Shown here: positions 7,500-16,030 of the stretch, one piece after another
Numbering within the stretch: position 1 is the first letter of the stretch
Layout of the letters: every line of letters starts with the position of its first letter
Assembly: GCA_937950565.1 (NCBI GenBank)
Contig: CALFCS010000172.1
Span: 1 to 54,013, forward strand
Direction: 5' to 3'
DNA: 54,013 nt
Source of the DNA: an uncultured Lachnospiraceae bacterium
GTDB lineage: Bacteria > Bacillota > Clostridia > Lachnospirales > Lachnospiraceae
The notes under the pieces: generated by a model
Database searches by the model: none
What the model was told of the DNA's origin: nothing
The model's input: the letters and a program-made list of their open reading frames with translations, nothing else
Made by a program: the position numbers and the translations under genes

Positions 7500-10056
7500 A
7501 CATCGAAGATGTTTTCCATGTTTTGCTTTCATCATGTTTACTGCTTTTTTCTGTTGGTTGTTTGTCCTCAGCCATGGAGTATTTGGCTCTAAAGTGGACT
7601 GGATCAGCCAGCACAGTGTGCTGCCGGATTACTTTCGCAGGATGTTCTATGAGACCGGAGAGTTTTTTCCGGAATTTGCGCTTCATATCGGTGGAGGGCA
7701 GAATATTTATAACTTTGCATATTATGGGTTGTATAGTCCGGTTGTTCTGCCGTCGTATCTGCTTCCTTTTGTGAAAATGGCTGATTATATGATGGCGGTG
7801 CAGTTTTTGTGTCTTGTGGCGTCGGTTTTGCTGTTCTATTACTGGCTCGTGAAAAGAGGATTTTCTAAAAGTCTGTCCTTTGGAACGGCACTTTTGTTTC
7901 TCCTTGCAGGACCGATGATTTATCATTCTTATAATCAGATTATGTTTGTAAATTATATGCCCTTTTTGTGTATGGGCTTTCTTGGTGTGGAGCGTTATTT
8001 TGAAAGGCGCGGGGGTCTTCTCACAGTCAGTATTTTTTTGATGATTATGAGCAGCTTTTATTTCAGCATTGGTGGAATGCTTGTACTGATTCTGTACGGG
8101 CTTCACCGTTATCTGGAAATTTGTGAAGAGACGAGGCAAAATGAAACTCTGGGGAAGAGAATTCTGCGTTTTCTGAAGGAAGGAGTGAGATTTTCCTTTC
8201 CTTTTATTACGGCAGTGCTGATGAGCGCTTTTCTGCTCGTTCCGACTGCAATGGCTTTGACCGGGAGAGATGGTGCAGGCGCAAAGTTCGATATAAGTAC
8301 ACTTTTTATGCCTCGGTTTTCTTTGGATGAATTTTTCTATTCCCCTTATGGGATGGGGCTTACGACCCTTGCAGTCACAGCTCTCATTGCGATGTTGTTT
8401 TTCCGGAAGCTGCATGAGAGGGCGCTGGCGTGGGGGTGTCTGATTCTTCTGAGCGTTCCGGTGTTCGCCTATCTGTTGAATGGAGGATTGTATATCCGGG
8501 ATAAGGTGATGATTCCGTTTTTGCCATTGCTTTGTTATATCCTTGCGTATTACCTGCGTGATATGGAGAGGGAGGGAGTGAGGCAGACAGCTTCCGGAGC
8601 CTGGGGATGGTTCTGTAAAGGAATAAAGCTGTTACCATACATAGTAACTCTGGCGCTTATCTATGCCGGACGGAATCGAGGAGATGCAGGACATTGGTGG
8701 ATGTTCATTTTTCTCGACGGGTTGCTCATGATGACAGGTTATATTATTTTTTGCATTTCTATAGAAAGAAAATACTTTCCATTCTTGCATGAAAAGGCAG
8801 TTTTGCTGATGATTCCATCCATCATATTTCTGTTAGGATATGGCTATGTAATGAATACGGAGGCGGACCGGGCAGAGGACCTGGAATTTTATGAAACAGT
8901 AACGGATTCAGAGATAGAAAATAAACTCAAACAGATTGCCGATGAGGAAGACGGATTTTACCGGATGGAGCAGCTGGGAACGGATGATGAAAATGCGGCA
9001 AACTTAAACCGTATTCATGATATGGGTCAATATGTGTCATCTATATATTCATCTTCTTATAATAAAGAATATTTAAAATTTCGGAGGCATACTTTTCAGC
9101 TCGAGCAGCCCTTCCGCAATTTTCTTATGCAGTCTCCGGCACAGAATCCGGTATATCAGAGATTTATGGGGATAAAATATGTTCTTACCGGTGATAAGGT
9201 TCAGGTAAATGAGAATATTCTGCCGATAGCTTATGCATCAAACCGGATGATATCCGAAGAGACATACAAGAAACTGACATTTCCTTATAATCAGCTTGTA
9301 CTGCTTGAAGCTTCGGTAGTAAATCATGAGGTGGATAGGGACTCCGTGTCCGGGAACAGCCAGGAGGAGCCGGTGAAGATAGAGCTTCCGTCAGAAGTAG
9401 ATTCTCGTAAAAATAAAAGCTGTAAAGTAAAAATCTCCGGTACAGGAAGCGGAGAACAGCCGGAGGTGCAGCACAAAGCGGCGGACGGCAGCAGAGTATT
9501 ATTCTTACAGTTTGATGTGAAAAACAAAAAGCCGTCACAGGATATTGCAATCTGGGTGGAAGGGATTCGCAATAAGCTAACTTGTAAAAGCCATTTTTAT
9601 TATAATGATAATACGACCTTTACCTATGCGGTGCCTCTAAGCGCTGGTCAGGAGCAGATTGAAATAAAATTTGGAAAAGGCAAATATGAACTGTCAAATG
9701 TAAAAAGTTTTCTTGCAGAGCTTCCGGATTCTGTTTTCTGCCAGTCGGAATTCCAGGTGGATAAGGAGAAGACAAAAGGAAATATTATCGCAGGAAAAAT
9801 GAATGTAAAAGAACAGGGGTATTTTATTACATCAATTCCGTATGATGAGCATTTTGTTGTCCGTATAGATGGAAAGGAAGTGCGGAAAGAAAAGGTGAAC
9901 ACAGCATTTCTTGGAGCAGAAATAGAAGCAGGAGAATATCAGGTAGAAATCAGGTATCATGCACCGGGCGCCAGGCTGGGGAAATGGTTGTCGATTGTTG
10001 GGTTTGTGATATTTGCGGGGATGTTATGGTTTAAGAAAGGGAGATTTCAAAATTAA
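7480..10056 (+). CDS. YfhO-family polytopic membrane protein (GT-C-like)
   Basis: A large integral membrane protein of about 858 residues with many hydrophobic helices in the first 460, then a long extracytoplasmic region and one C-terminal helix (WLSIVGFVIFAGMLWF). This is the YfhO layout: a GT-C-type enzyme that moves a sugar from the lipid carrier made by the upstream glycosyltransferase onto an extracellular acceptor. I prefer the ATG at 7480 over the upstream in-frame GTG at 7456, because AGGAAGGGG sits seven bases before the ATG. It overlaps the upstream gene by 20 bases, so the two are coupled. The acceptor polymer is unknown. Confidence 0.9.
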   Translation: MKKFLCKHRRCFPCFAFIMFTAFFCWLFVLSHGVFGSKVDWISQHSVLPDYFRRMFYETGEFFPEFALHIGGGQNIYNFAYYGLYSPVVLPSYLLPFVKMADYMMAVQFLCLVASVLLFYYWLVKRGFSKSLSFGTALLFLLAGPMIYHSYNQIMFVNYMPFLCMGFLGVERYFERRGGLLTVSIFLMIMSSFYFSIGGMLVLILYGLHRYLEICEETRQNETLGKRILRFLKEGVRFSFPFITAVLMSAFLLVPTAMALTGRDGAGAKFDISTLFMPRFSLDEFFYSPYGMGLTTLAVTALIAMLFFRKLHERALAWGCLILLSVPVFAYLLNGGLYIRDKVMIPFLPLLCYILAYYLRDMEREGVRQTASGAWGWFCKGIKLLPYIVTLALIYAGRNRGDAGHWWMFIFLDGLLMMTGYIIFCISIERKYFPFLHEKAVLLMIPSIIFLLGYGYVMNTEADRAEDLEFYETVTDSEIENKLKQIADEEDGFYRMEQLGTDDENAANLNRIHDMGQYVSSIYSSSYNKEYLKFRRHTFQLEQPFRNFLMQSPAQNPVYQRFMGIKYVLTGDKVQVNENILPIAYASNRMISEETYKKLTFPYNQLVLLEASVVNHEVDRDSVSGNSQEEPVKIELPSEVDSRKNKSCKVKISGTGSGEQPEVQHKAADGSRVLFLQFDVKNKKPSQDIAIWVEGIRNKLTCKSHFYYNDNTTFTYAVPLSAGQEQIEIKFGKGKYELSNVKSFLAELPDSVFCQSEFQVDKEKTKGNIIAGKMNVKEQGYFITSIPYDEHFVVRIDGKEVRKEKVNTAFLGAEIEAGEYQVEIRYHAPGARLGKWLSIVGFVIFAGMLWFKKGRFQN

Positions 10057-10078
10057 AATTTGCATCAATGAATTTTTA

Positions 10079-10107
10079 TTGCACCTCTTTTTATTTACTG
10101 TTATACT
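10079..10107 (+). promoter_or_regulatory. Promoter of the Abi-like gene
   Basis: TTGCAC (10079-10084) and TATACT (10102-10107) are separated by exactly 17 bases. The ribosome binding site GAAAGAAGG and the ATG follow. The gene therefore has its own promoter and need not be read from yfhO. Confidence 0.6.
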
Positions 10108-10140
10108 TTGTACACATAGAGAGAGAAAGAAGGTTCATAA

Positions 10141-11115
10141 ATGAGTGCCCCACAGACGATAAATGGTTTAATGCGGCATTTAAGAAATGCTTGCAACATT
10201 CAAATCAGCGGTAGCTACCAAAAACAGCAATTAATCAGTTACGGTTATTATCACGGATATAAAGGCTATCGTTTCATTAAAAACAGGCATAATCAAATTC
10301 CATATACAGATTTCAGTGAAATAGTTGCTGTAATTGAATATGACAACAATTTAAAATCTGCATTATATTCCGATTTAATGTTTATTGAAACTGCTATAAA
10401 AAATATTGTCTGCAATGAGTCTGTAAATGGTTTAAAATTTGGCACATTTGAGCATGTTTATAAAGAACGTATGCGTGACAATACGACAAATACAAAATTG
10501 CAATCCAAGCGGCTTAAGTTGAGAAATTCTGTTTATTCAAAATTATCCACACGTTACCATGATGAAGAAAGCAAAGATAACCAGATGGTTCGTCATTTTT
10601 ATAGTCGTGGAGAGGATGCTCCTTTATGGGTTGTTTTTGAAATATTATATCTAAGTGATCTTGCCAGTTTTTTTGAGTGCTTGAATGAATCAATGAGAGA
10701 ACACATCATGATGCAATTAAACATGTTCGATGTTTCTATTGATACAAACAGAAATCTGCTAAGCAGCATGCTGTATACCATAAAATCACTTCGCAATTCA
10801 GTAGCACATAATAATATAATTTTTGATACAAGATTCAAAGACAGAAAAATCAGTTCAGTTCTTAAAAAGTGGATTGAAAAAGAAACGGGTATACAAAATA
10901 TCACTTTATATTCTCTGATTGATTACATAATCATCGTATGTTGTTTACTGAAACGTGTCGATTTTAGTTCCACAAGAGCAAAACAACTGGTTCATGCCTA
11001 TAAAGAACAAAACCAACTTCTTCAAAGCAGCGTTGCACCTGCAATTTACGCACAAATTATACAGCAAAATGTTACTCAAAAAATAACTGCTTTAGAAACC
11101 TATCTTAATACATAA
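10141..11115 (+). CDS. Abi_2-family (AbiD/AbiF-like) abortive infection protein with HEPN motif
   Basis: A 324-residue cytosolic protein of the Abi_2 group. The N-terminal half shows the family pattern (EYDNNLKSALYSDLMFIETA). Near the C-terminus lies SLRNSVAHNN, with Arg218 and His223 forming the R-x4-H motif of HEPN-fold ribonucleases. Proteins of this group stop phage spread by halting growth or degrading RNA. The gene is markedly more AT-rich than its neighbours, stands alone between metabolic operons and has its own promoter, all pointing to horizontal acquisition. A second promoter and a hairpin RNA candidate lie just downstream, which matters because AbiF-type proteins are reported to work with a small structured RNA (recalled, not checked). 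Phage defence itself is inferred. Confidence 0.85.
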   Translation: MSAPQTINGLMRHLRNACNIQISGSYQKQQLISYGYYHGYKGYRFIKNRHNQIPYTDFSEIVAVIEYDNNLKSALYSDLMFIETAIKNIVCNESVNGLKFGTFEHVYKERMRDNTTNTKLQSKRLKLRNSVYSKLSTRYHDEESKDNQMVRHFYSRGEDAPLWVVFEILYLSDLASFFECLNESMREHIMMQLNMFDVSIDTNRNLLSSMLYTIKSLRNSVAHNNIIFDTRFKDRKISSVLKKWIEKETGIQNITLYSLIDYIIIVCCLLKRVDFSSTRAKQLVHAYKEQNQLLQSSVAPAIYAQIIQQNVTQKITALETYLNT

Positions 11116-11138
11116 TTGCTTCACATCCCAAACTTGTC

Positions 11139-11167
11139 TTGCATTTTTTTTGTTTATATTGTATATT
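11139..11167 (+). promoter_or_regulatory. Promoter for a small RNA downstream of the Abi-like gene
   Basis: TTGCAT (11139-11144) and TATATT (11162-11167) are 17 bases apart. The layout closely mirrors the Abi gene's own promoter (TTGCAC, 17 bases, TATACT). It lies between the abi stop codon and a terminator-like hairpin, and no credible coding sequence follows. Confidence 0.55.
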
Positions 11168-11173
11168 ATAGTC

Positions 11174-11233
11174 ATTGAAAGAGGTGTATGTTTTAGGACT
11201 GCACTGGGGGAGTCACTCTGTGGCTCCCTTTTA
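11174..11233 (+). ncRNA. Candidate short structured RNA paired with the Abi-like gene
   Basis: Predicted transcript of about 60 bases from the promoter above to the hairpin at 11208-11228. The 3' hairpin pairs GGGAGTCAC with GTGGCTCCC across loop TCT (one G-T pair), followed by TTTT. GACT (11197-11200) can also pair with AGTC (11211-11214), while GGG (11208-11210) in its loop pairs with CCC (11226-11228), giving an alternative H-type pseudoknot. Pseudoknotted RNAs are typical antitoxins of RNase toxins. It could instead be only the abi terminator; the separate promoter argues against that. Confidence 0.45.
11208..11233 (+). terminator. Intrinsic terminator after the small RNA candidate
   Basis: A 9-bp stem (GGGAGTCAC with GTGGCTCCC, one G-T pair), a 3-base loop and a following TTTT. 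It closes the abi/small-RNA unit. The 5' flank of the next small ORF (11234-11370) is AT-rich, with no recognised motif other than the AGGAGG ribosome binding site at 11355-11360. Confidence 0.6.
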
Positions 11234-11370
11234 TGTTACTTATCTATGAAATACAGCTTTTCACTCTGATCTTATATTAAGAAATTTTTGATAACAGGAG
11301 CATTACGAATATTTCCGGGGGTCATGGACATACTATTTATCAACGATTTATATCAGGAGGAGAGTATGTT

Positions 11371-11547
11371 ATGGACGAAATAAAGACAGATTTATTTCCG
11401 GATGCTCTGCGTGCCGGAAAGAAGAATGGGCAGAAAGAACGGGAACAGCAAAATCCGCACAGAGATTCCCAGAGTAACGCAGTTACTCTGACAGAACCGC
11501 TTCCGGAATCATCCAGACCGAGAAAAGACGGTCCGGGTGGAGAATAA
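11371..11547 (+). CDS. Small hypothetical protein, 58 residues
   Basis: A short reading frame beginning MDEIKTDLFPDALRAGKK and ending in a Pro/Gly/Arg-rich tail (SSRPRKDGPGGE). It is hydrophilic, rich in Gln, Glu, Asn and Arg, and has no signal peptide, membrane segment or cysteine motif. AGGAGG lies ten bases before the ATG. A closer ATG at 11366 opens only five codons. It ends 17 bases before the lactate dehydrogenase gene and probably shares its transcript. I do not recognise the family. It looks intrinsically disordered, and its function is unknown. Confidence 0.55.
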   Translation: MDEIKTDLFPDALRAGKKNGQKEREQQNPHRDSQSNAVTLTEPLPESSRPRKDGPGGE

Positions 11548-11564
11548 CTGCGGGGAGACGGATT

Positions 11565-12503
11565 ATGAATATACAGAAATGTGGAATTATCGGCTGTGGC
11601 GGTGTGGGAGCCACAACCGCATACACGCTGGTGGAAAGCGGACTTTTTAATGAAATGGTATTGATTGATATTGACAGGCGGAAGGCAGAAGGGGAAGCGC
11701 TGGATATTGCCCATGGAATTCCCTTTACCGTGCCGTCGGAAATATATGCGGGAGATTACCCGGACCTGAAAGATGCTTATCTTGTGATCGTGACTGCCGG
11801 GGCAAATCAGCTTCCGGGAGAGACAAGACTGGATATTTCGGAAAAGAATGCCAGGGTGTTCCGGCAGATTATTCCCCAGATTATAAAATACAATTCCGAA
11901 TGTATTTTATTGATTGTTACAAATCCGGTTGATGTGCTGACCAGCCTTACATTGAATTTATCCGGATTTCCGCCGGAACGTGTCATTGGAAGTGGAACGG
12001 TGCTTGATACCGCGAGGCTGAAATACCTCCTGGGAAGAAAATTTGATTTGGATTACCGGAATATTCATGCATGGATGATTGGAGAACACGGAGACAGTGA
12101 GCTGGCTGCATGGAGCAGCGCTACTGTAGCAGGATTACCAGTAGATGAGTATTGCAGCCAGCACGGAACGACCAGGGCAGAACTGCAGTTAAATGAGATA
12201 TATGAAGAGGTAAGGGACAGCGCATATCAGATTATTGACAGAAAGGGTTCGACCTTTTACGCAGTAGCAATGGCAGTCAGGAGGATTGCCCAGGCGCTGG
12301 TCCGGGATGAACACTCCATCTTGACGGTGTCAAGTCTTGCGCAGGGAAATTATGGAATACGGGATATCTGTATCGGGCTTCCGACTGTGCTGGGGCGCGG
12401 CGGTGTGGAAGATGTGATGCGGATTCCGTTAAATGAGCAGGAAATGCAGAAACTTAAGGAATCCGCGGAAGCATTAAAGAAAATATATGAAAAGCTCGTG
12501 TAA
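11565..12503 (+). CDS. ldh: L-lactate dehydrogenase
   Basis: A 312-residue NAD-dependent enzyme reducing pyruvate to L-lactate, which regenerates NAD+ during fermentation. The nucleotide-binding loop is GCGGVG (10-15). The substrate-specificity loop reads GANQLPGETRLD, with the Gln typical of lactate rather than malate dehydrogenases. IVTNPVDVLT, IGSGTVLDTARLK and the catalytic histidine in GEHGDSE (His175) follow. Length is normal for bacterial LDH. GGGGAG lies seven bases before the ATG. A small unknown ORF sits immediately upstream and a strong terminator follows. Confidence 0.95.
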   Translation: MNIQKCGIIGCGGVGATTAYTLVESGLFNEMVLIDIDRRKAEGEALDIAHGIPFTVPSEIYAGDYPDLKDAYLVIVTAGANQLPGETRLDISEKNARVFRQIIPQIIKYNSECILLIVTNPVDVLTSLTLNLSGFPPERVIGSGTVLDTARLKYLLGRKFDLDYRNIHAWMIGEHGDSELAAWSSATVAGLPVDEYCSQHGTTRAELQLNEIYEEVRDSAYQIIDRKGSTFYAVAMAVRRIAQALVRDEHSILTVSSLAQGNYGIRDICIGLPTVLGRGGVEDVMRIPLNEQEMQKLKESAEALKKIYEKLV

Positions 12504-12552
12504 AGTCTTTACACTTTTTTTGACGATTGTGTTCGCAGGAGTGAAAATGAAA

Positions 12553-12585
12553 ATATGCGCCAGGGAAATCCGGGCGTATATTTTT
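12553..12585 (+). terminator. Intrinsic terminator after ldh
   Basis: Stem ATATGCGCC (12553-12561) pairs with GGCGTATAT (12573-12581), with one G-T pair and an 11-base loop, then a T-run. It ends the ldh transcript before the sensor operon. Confidence 0.8.
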
Positions 12586-12657
12586 ATTGACAATTTTTTA
12601 TATTTCTGATAAGAAAGAAATAGAAAATAATTGGCTGTAAGATAGGACATGTGGTGA

Positions 12658-14331
12658 GTGAGGATGAGACGAATATTTATTTTGCTGTTGGGGGTAATTT
12701 TTTTAACCGGATGTGGCAGTAAGGGAGCAGTGGAAGGACAGGAGGAAGAGTCTGGTTATAAGAGTGTGACATTGTTCTGCGATGTGGAATTCTGGGGAGC
12801 GCCTTTATGGGATATTTCAGAAGACAGTATATCGGGGGAAATATCCAAAAAGACAGGGGCTGTTATAGAAGTGATTGATAAGATGGAGGATGCGGATAAG
12901 CAGCTGAGTATCATGCTTGCCAATGATAATCTGCCGGATGTTATTTCTGTAACAGATGGAACGGTCATGAACCAGCTGATAACATCTGGAAAAGTTTGGA
13001 ATCTGGAAGAGTTTTTGAAGAAATATAAGCCAGATTCACATTTGCTAAAGGATTTTCCGGAAGATATCAGGTATGAGCTGGAAAAACGGGATGGCGGCTG
13101 GTTCGCTTACCCATCCCATATGAGTTCACCGGATAACCGGAAGAAATGGAAACCGGATGAGTATTACCGGCAGGAGACGGAATTCAGCTGGAATCTGGTA
13201 ATTATGTGGAATAAAGAGCTTTTACAGGAGCTAGATTTAAATGTTCAGGAACTGGGGAAGGAAACGCAGGTGTTAAAGGCGCTCGAAAAGGCCCGGAAGG
13301 CAGGAATATCAGAGGGGAAGGAAATCGTTCCGCTTCTGGTGGATGGGGAGTTCTTCCAACAGCATACCCTGCATTTTCTTGCGAGGTCTTTTGGGGCAGA
13401 AGATATAGATGAAAATGGAAACTATATAGATTACTTTTTGCAGCCGGAGATGAAAACCGCGCTTGCATTTTTAAATACTGCTATGCGAAACGGATATATG
13501 ACGCCGGACCAGCTGGTATATAAAAATAGTAGAGTAAAACAATTATTAAATGATGAAAAGGTACTGTGTTTTATCGGAAATATGTCTAATACAGGTGCGA
13601 GCCCTTCATTATGGGAAAGCTCAGGTGCGGTTTTTTCAGAGACAGGGGAAATACCTATATATATGCAGAATCTGCGGAGGACTACCGGATGGATAAATAC
13701 ATTTATTTCCAAGGATTGTGAGTCACCAAAGACAGTTGCAAAGCTGCTGGATTATATGACAAGTGATGCCGGACAGCGAAGATGGGTATATGGGACAGAG
13801 GGGATACATTATACGATGGATGAGAACCGGAAGATTGAGGTGACGGAAGATGGAACGCAGGCACAGGCGGATTATATACAAAGCGGTGTGAATGTCTGGT
13901 GGATGTTTTTTAATCTTGATTGGAGCAGAAGTGTTGTGAAAGCGCCAGATAGGTTTTCAGAAAATGCGATGAACAATAATATTGCCTGCGCGTATGCACG
14001 TAGCAGCGGGGTACGCAGTTGTGACGGGACTGCATTGCAGTATCTGAATGAAGGTTATAAGCTGGATGAAGAATATGAGCAGTTGGAAGCTGAGATTGAA
14101 AAGTGGAAGGAAGAGCAGATTAAGCTTGTTATTCTGGCAGAGACAGAAGAAAAGTTCGAGAGCGAATACAAGAACCTGGTACAGGGGCTTATAGACCGTC
14201 GGGTTGAAAGACTGGATGATAAAAAGAATGAAGAATATCAGAAAAACTGCGAAGAATACAATGTACATATAGAAAAGGTAAACAAACATGAAGAGATTAC
14301 AGCAGATAATTTTGAAGAGAGTGCCAGATAG
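12658..14331 (+). CDS. Extracellular solute-binding lipoprotein (LplA-like, family 1)
   Basis: A 557-residue lipoprotein: a short hydrophobic signal ends in the lipobox LTGC (Cys19), so the protein is tethered outside the membrane. The following sequence matches large carbohydrate-binding proteins of the LplA type. The GTG start at 12658 has AGGAC nine bases upstream; an ATG two codons later is the alternative. No transporter permease genes follow. Instead the gene overlaps a YesM-type kinase by 44 bases, and a YesN-type regulator comes next. That suggests a sensory role, presenting an oligosaccharide to the kinase, as XylFII does for LytS/YesN in solventogenic clostridia (recalled family knowledge). 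It might also serve a permease encoded elsewhere. Confidence 0.88.
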   Translation: MRMRRIFILLLGVIFLTGCGSKGAVEGQEEESGYKSVTLFCDVEFWGAPLWDISEDSISGEISKKTGAVIEVIDKMEDADKQLSIMLANDNLPDVISVTDGTVMNQLITSGKVWNLEEFLKKYKPDSHLLKDFPEDIRYELEKRDGGWFAYPSHMSSPDNRKKWKPDEYYRQETEFSWNLVIMWNKELLQELDLNVQELGKETQVLKALEKARKAGISEGKEIVPLLVDGEFFQQHTLHFLARSFGAEDIDENGNYIDYFLQPEMKTALAFLNTAMRNGYMTPDQLVYKNSRVKQLLNDEKVLCFIGNMSNTGASPSLWESSGAVFSETGEIPIYMQNLRRTTGWINTFISKDCESPKTVAKLLDYMTSDAGQRRWVYGTEGIHYTMDENRKIEVTEDGTQAQADYIQSGVNVWWMFFNLDWSRSVVKAPDRFSENAMNNNIACAYARSSGVRSCDGTALQYLNEGYKLDEEYEQLEAEIEKWKEEQIKLVILAETEEKFESEYKNLVQGLIDRRVERLDDKKNEEYQKNCEEYNVHIEKVNKHEEITADNFEESAR

Positions 14332-16030
14332 CCTGCAGCGACAGATAAAGCTATTAAGTGTCATACTTTTGCTGGCGCTGACAGGCGCATATATAGTGAA
14401 CATCTATTACATAGCCTCTTCCAATGCACAGAATATAAAAGTGCTGAACCGCAATAAGATGGAGCAGATAAAGAATGAAATGGAAGTTTATTCGGAAAAT
14501 ATCAGTCATGTTGCTTCTGCTTTGATGTATTCGTCGCCAGCATATGAATATTTTACGATGGATGAGGTAAAGCGTGTTGTCAGCAGGAACGAGCTTACAT
14601 CTGTATTTTTAAATGCGACTATGATGGAAGAGGACATAAAGCATATATGTTTATATGATGGGAAAAAGAATATGATTGCCGGAAGTGAGATATTTCTCTC
14701 AGAGGGGAAATCAAATTTTTCAGAACAAAAAGGAGGGCATTTAGAATTTGGCAGCCTGTTCGTATCGGATTATAATGGATTGTCTTATTATACCATTTCC
14801 TTTCCGGTGTTTGACCTCTCAGATAAGACTTATGGTATACAGATTGGGACCACTCTTTTTGTGATGAGTACATCTGGTCTGGAAGATATGATACAGGATA
14901 CAAAAGTTACAGAACATTCCAGTATGTATCTTCTGGATAATGAGGGAAATATCATGGCTTCTTATGGTCAGATACAACAAGACAATTTGAATGAGATTCT
15001 GGAACAGAAAATGAACCGGTATTATGTAGAAGAACGTGCAATTGATGCGGCCGGATGGAAATTAGTCAGTGTGATTCCCCAAAAGGAAATATTATTTGGA
15101 ACTCCAGGACTGTATGTGAATATTACATTGTCCTATCTATTTGTTGTGATGATATTGACAGCGCTTTTTCTTTTATTCCGCAGGTGGGTTATCAGTCCGC
15201 TTGAGCATATGGATGGATTTATTAAAAACATATTATCTGAGCCGGATGCCAGTATGGAAACAAAGAGAAAAGATGAGATTGGGAGTGTGATTAGGAGTCT
15301 GAATCAGATGCTGGATGAAAAAGAGATTCTTGAAAATAATATTCAGCAGTCTCAGAAAAAAATGTATGAGATGGAATTATCTAAAAAGAAAATACAGATA
15401 CTGGCATACCGCAATCAGATTAATCCTCATTTTTTATATAATACATTTGACTGTATCCGGGCAATGGCGCTCTGCTATGACGCAGAGGATATTGCGGAGA
15501 TTACAATGTCTCTGTCAGAAGTATTTCGTTACGCCGTGAAAGGAGAGAATATTGTCCGGGTTGAAGAAGAGCTTGCATATGTCAGAGAATATGCAAAGAT
15601 TGTAGGCTATCGTTTTATGGGGAATATACGGATTCATATTGAGACAGAAGAAGCTGTAAGACAGAAAAAAATGATTAAACTGCTTCTGCAGCCATTGGTT
15701 GAAAATGCTGTTTTTCATGGAGTGGAAAAAAATCTGGATGGGGGAGACATATTTGTAAATGTGCAGATGACAGATAAAGGACTCATTCAGTTTTGCGTAG
15801 AGGATAATGGATGCGGTATGACAGAAGAAAGAAAAAAAGAGATTCTGGATATGCTGGAACAGGAAGAAAAAGAGGAAAATGTAAAAGGAATCGGATTGTT
15901 AAATATCTATAAAAGACTGCGGTTGTTCTATGGAATGGATGCAGATTTTTCAATAGAAAGCAGCCAGGGGAAGGGAACAAAGGTGTTGATTGCGGTTCCG
16001 GAGCAGATACAGGGAGAGGAAAATGTATAA
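14288..16030 (+). CDS. YesM/LytS-type sensor histidine kinase
   Basis: A 580-residue membrane kinase. Membrane helix 1 (about 19-40) and helix 2 (about 277-302) flank a dCache-like extracytoplasmic domain. HAMP follows, then the His_kinase motif RNQINPHFLYNTFD (His381) typical of the YesM/LytS family, then an ATPase domain with LLLQPLVENAVFHG, VEDNGCGM and GIGLLNIYKRL. It begins inside the solute-binding protein gene and overlaps the regulator by eight bases, so all three proteins are coupled in translation. It probably senses a plant-type oligosaccharide and controls the large glycosidase gene downstream; this is inferred from order only. Confidence 0.92.
   Translation: MKRLQQIILKRVPDSLQRQIKLLSVILLLALTGAYIVNIYYIASSNAQNIKVLNRNKMEQIKNEMEVYSENISHVASALMYSSPAYEYFTMDEVKRVVSRNELTSVFLNATMMEEDIKHICLYDGKKNMIAGSEIFLSEGKSNFSEQKGGHLEFGSLFVSDYNGLSYYTISFPVFDLSDKTYGIQIGTTLFVMSTSGLEDMIQDTKVTEHSSMYLLDNEGNIMASYGQIQQDNLNEILEQKMNRYYVEERAIDAAGWKLVSVIPQKEILFGTPGLYVNITLSYLFVVMILTALFLLFRRWVISPLEHMDGFIKNILSEPDASMETKRKDEIGSVIRSLNQMLDEKEILENNIQQSQKKMYEMELSKKKIQILAYRNQINPHFLYNTFDCIRAMALCYDAEDIAEITMSLSEVFRYAVKGENIVRVEEELAYVREYAKIVGYRFMGNIRIHIETEEAVRQKKMIKLLLQPLVENAVFHGVEKNLDGGDIFVNVQMTDKGLIQFCVEDNGCGMTEERKKEILDMLEQEEKEENVKGIGLLNIYKRLRLFYGMDADFSIESSQGKGTKVLIAVPEQIQGEENV

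Noticed and set aside
7438..8415. 325-residue minus-strand open frame
   Set aside because: Antisense to the YfhO gene, with Lys/His/Gln-rich low-complexity translation, no ribosome binding site and no family features; a frame shadow.
11184..11249. 21-codon GTG-initiated frame over the small RNA candidate
   Set aside because: The only purine-rich site directly abuts the GTG, and the frame runs through the terminator hairpin; an RNA function is more likely than a peptide.
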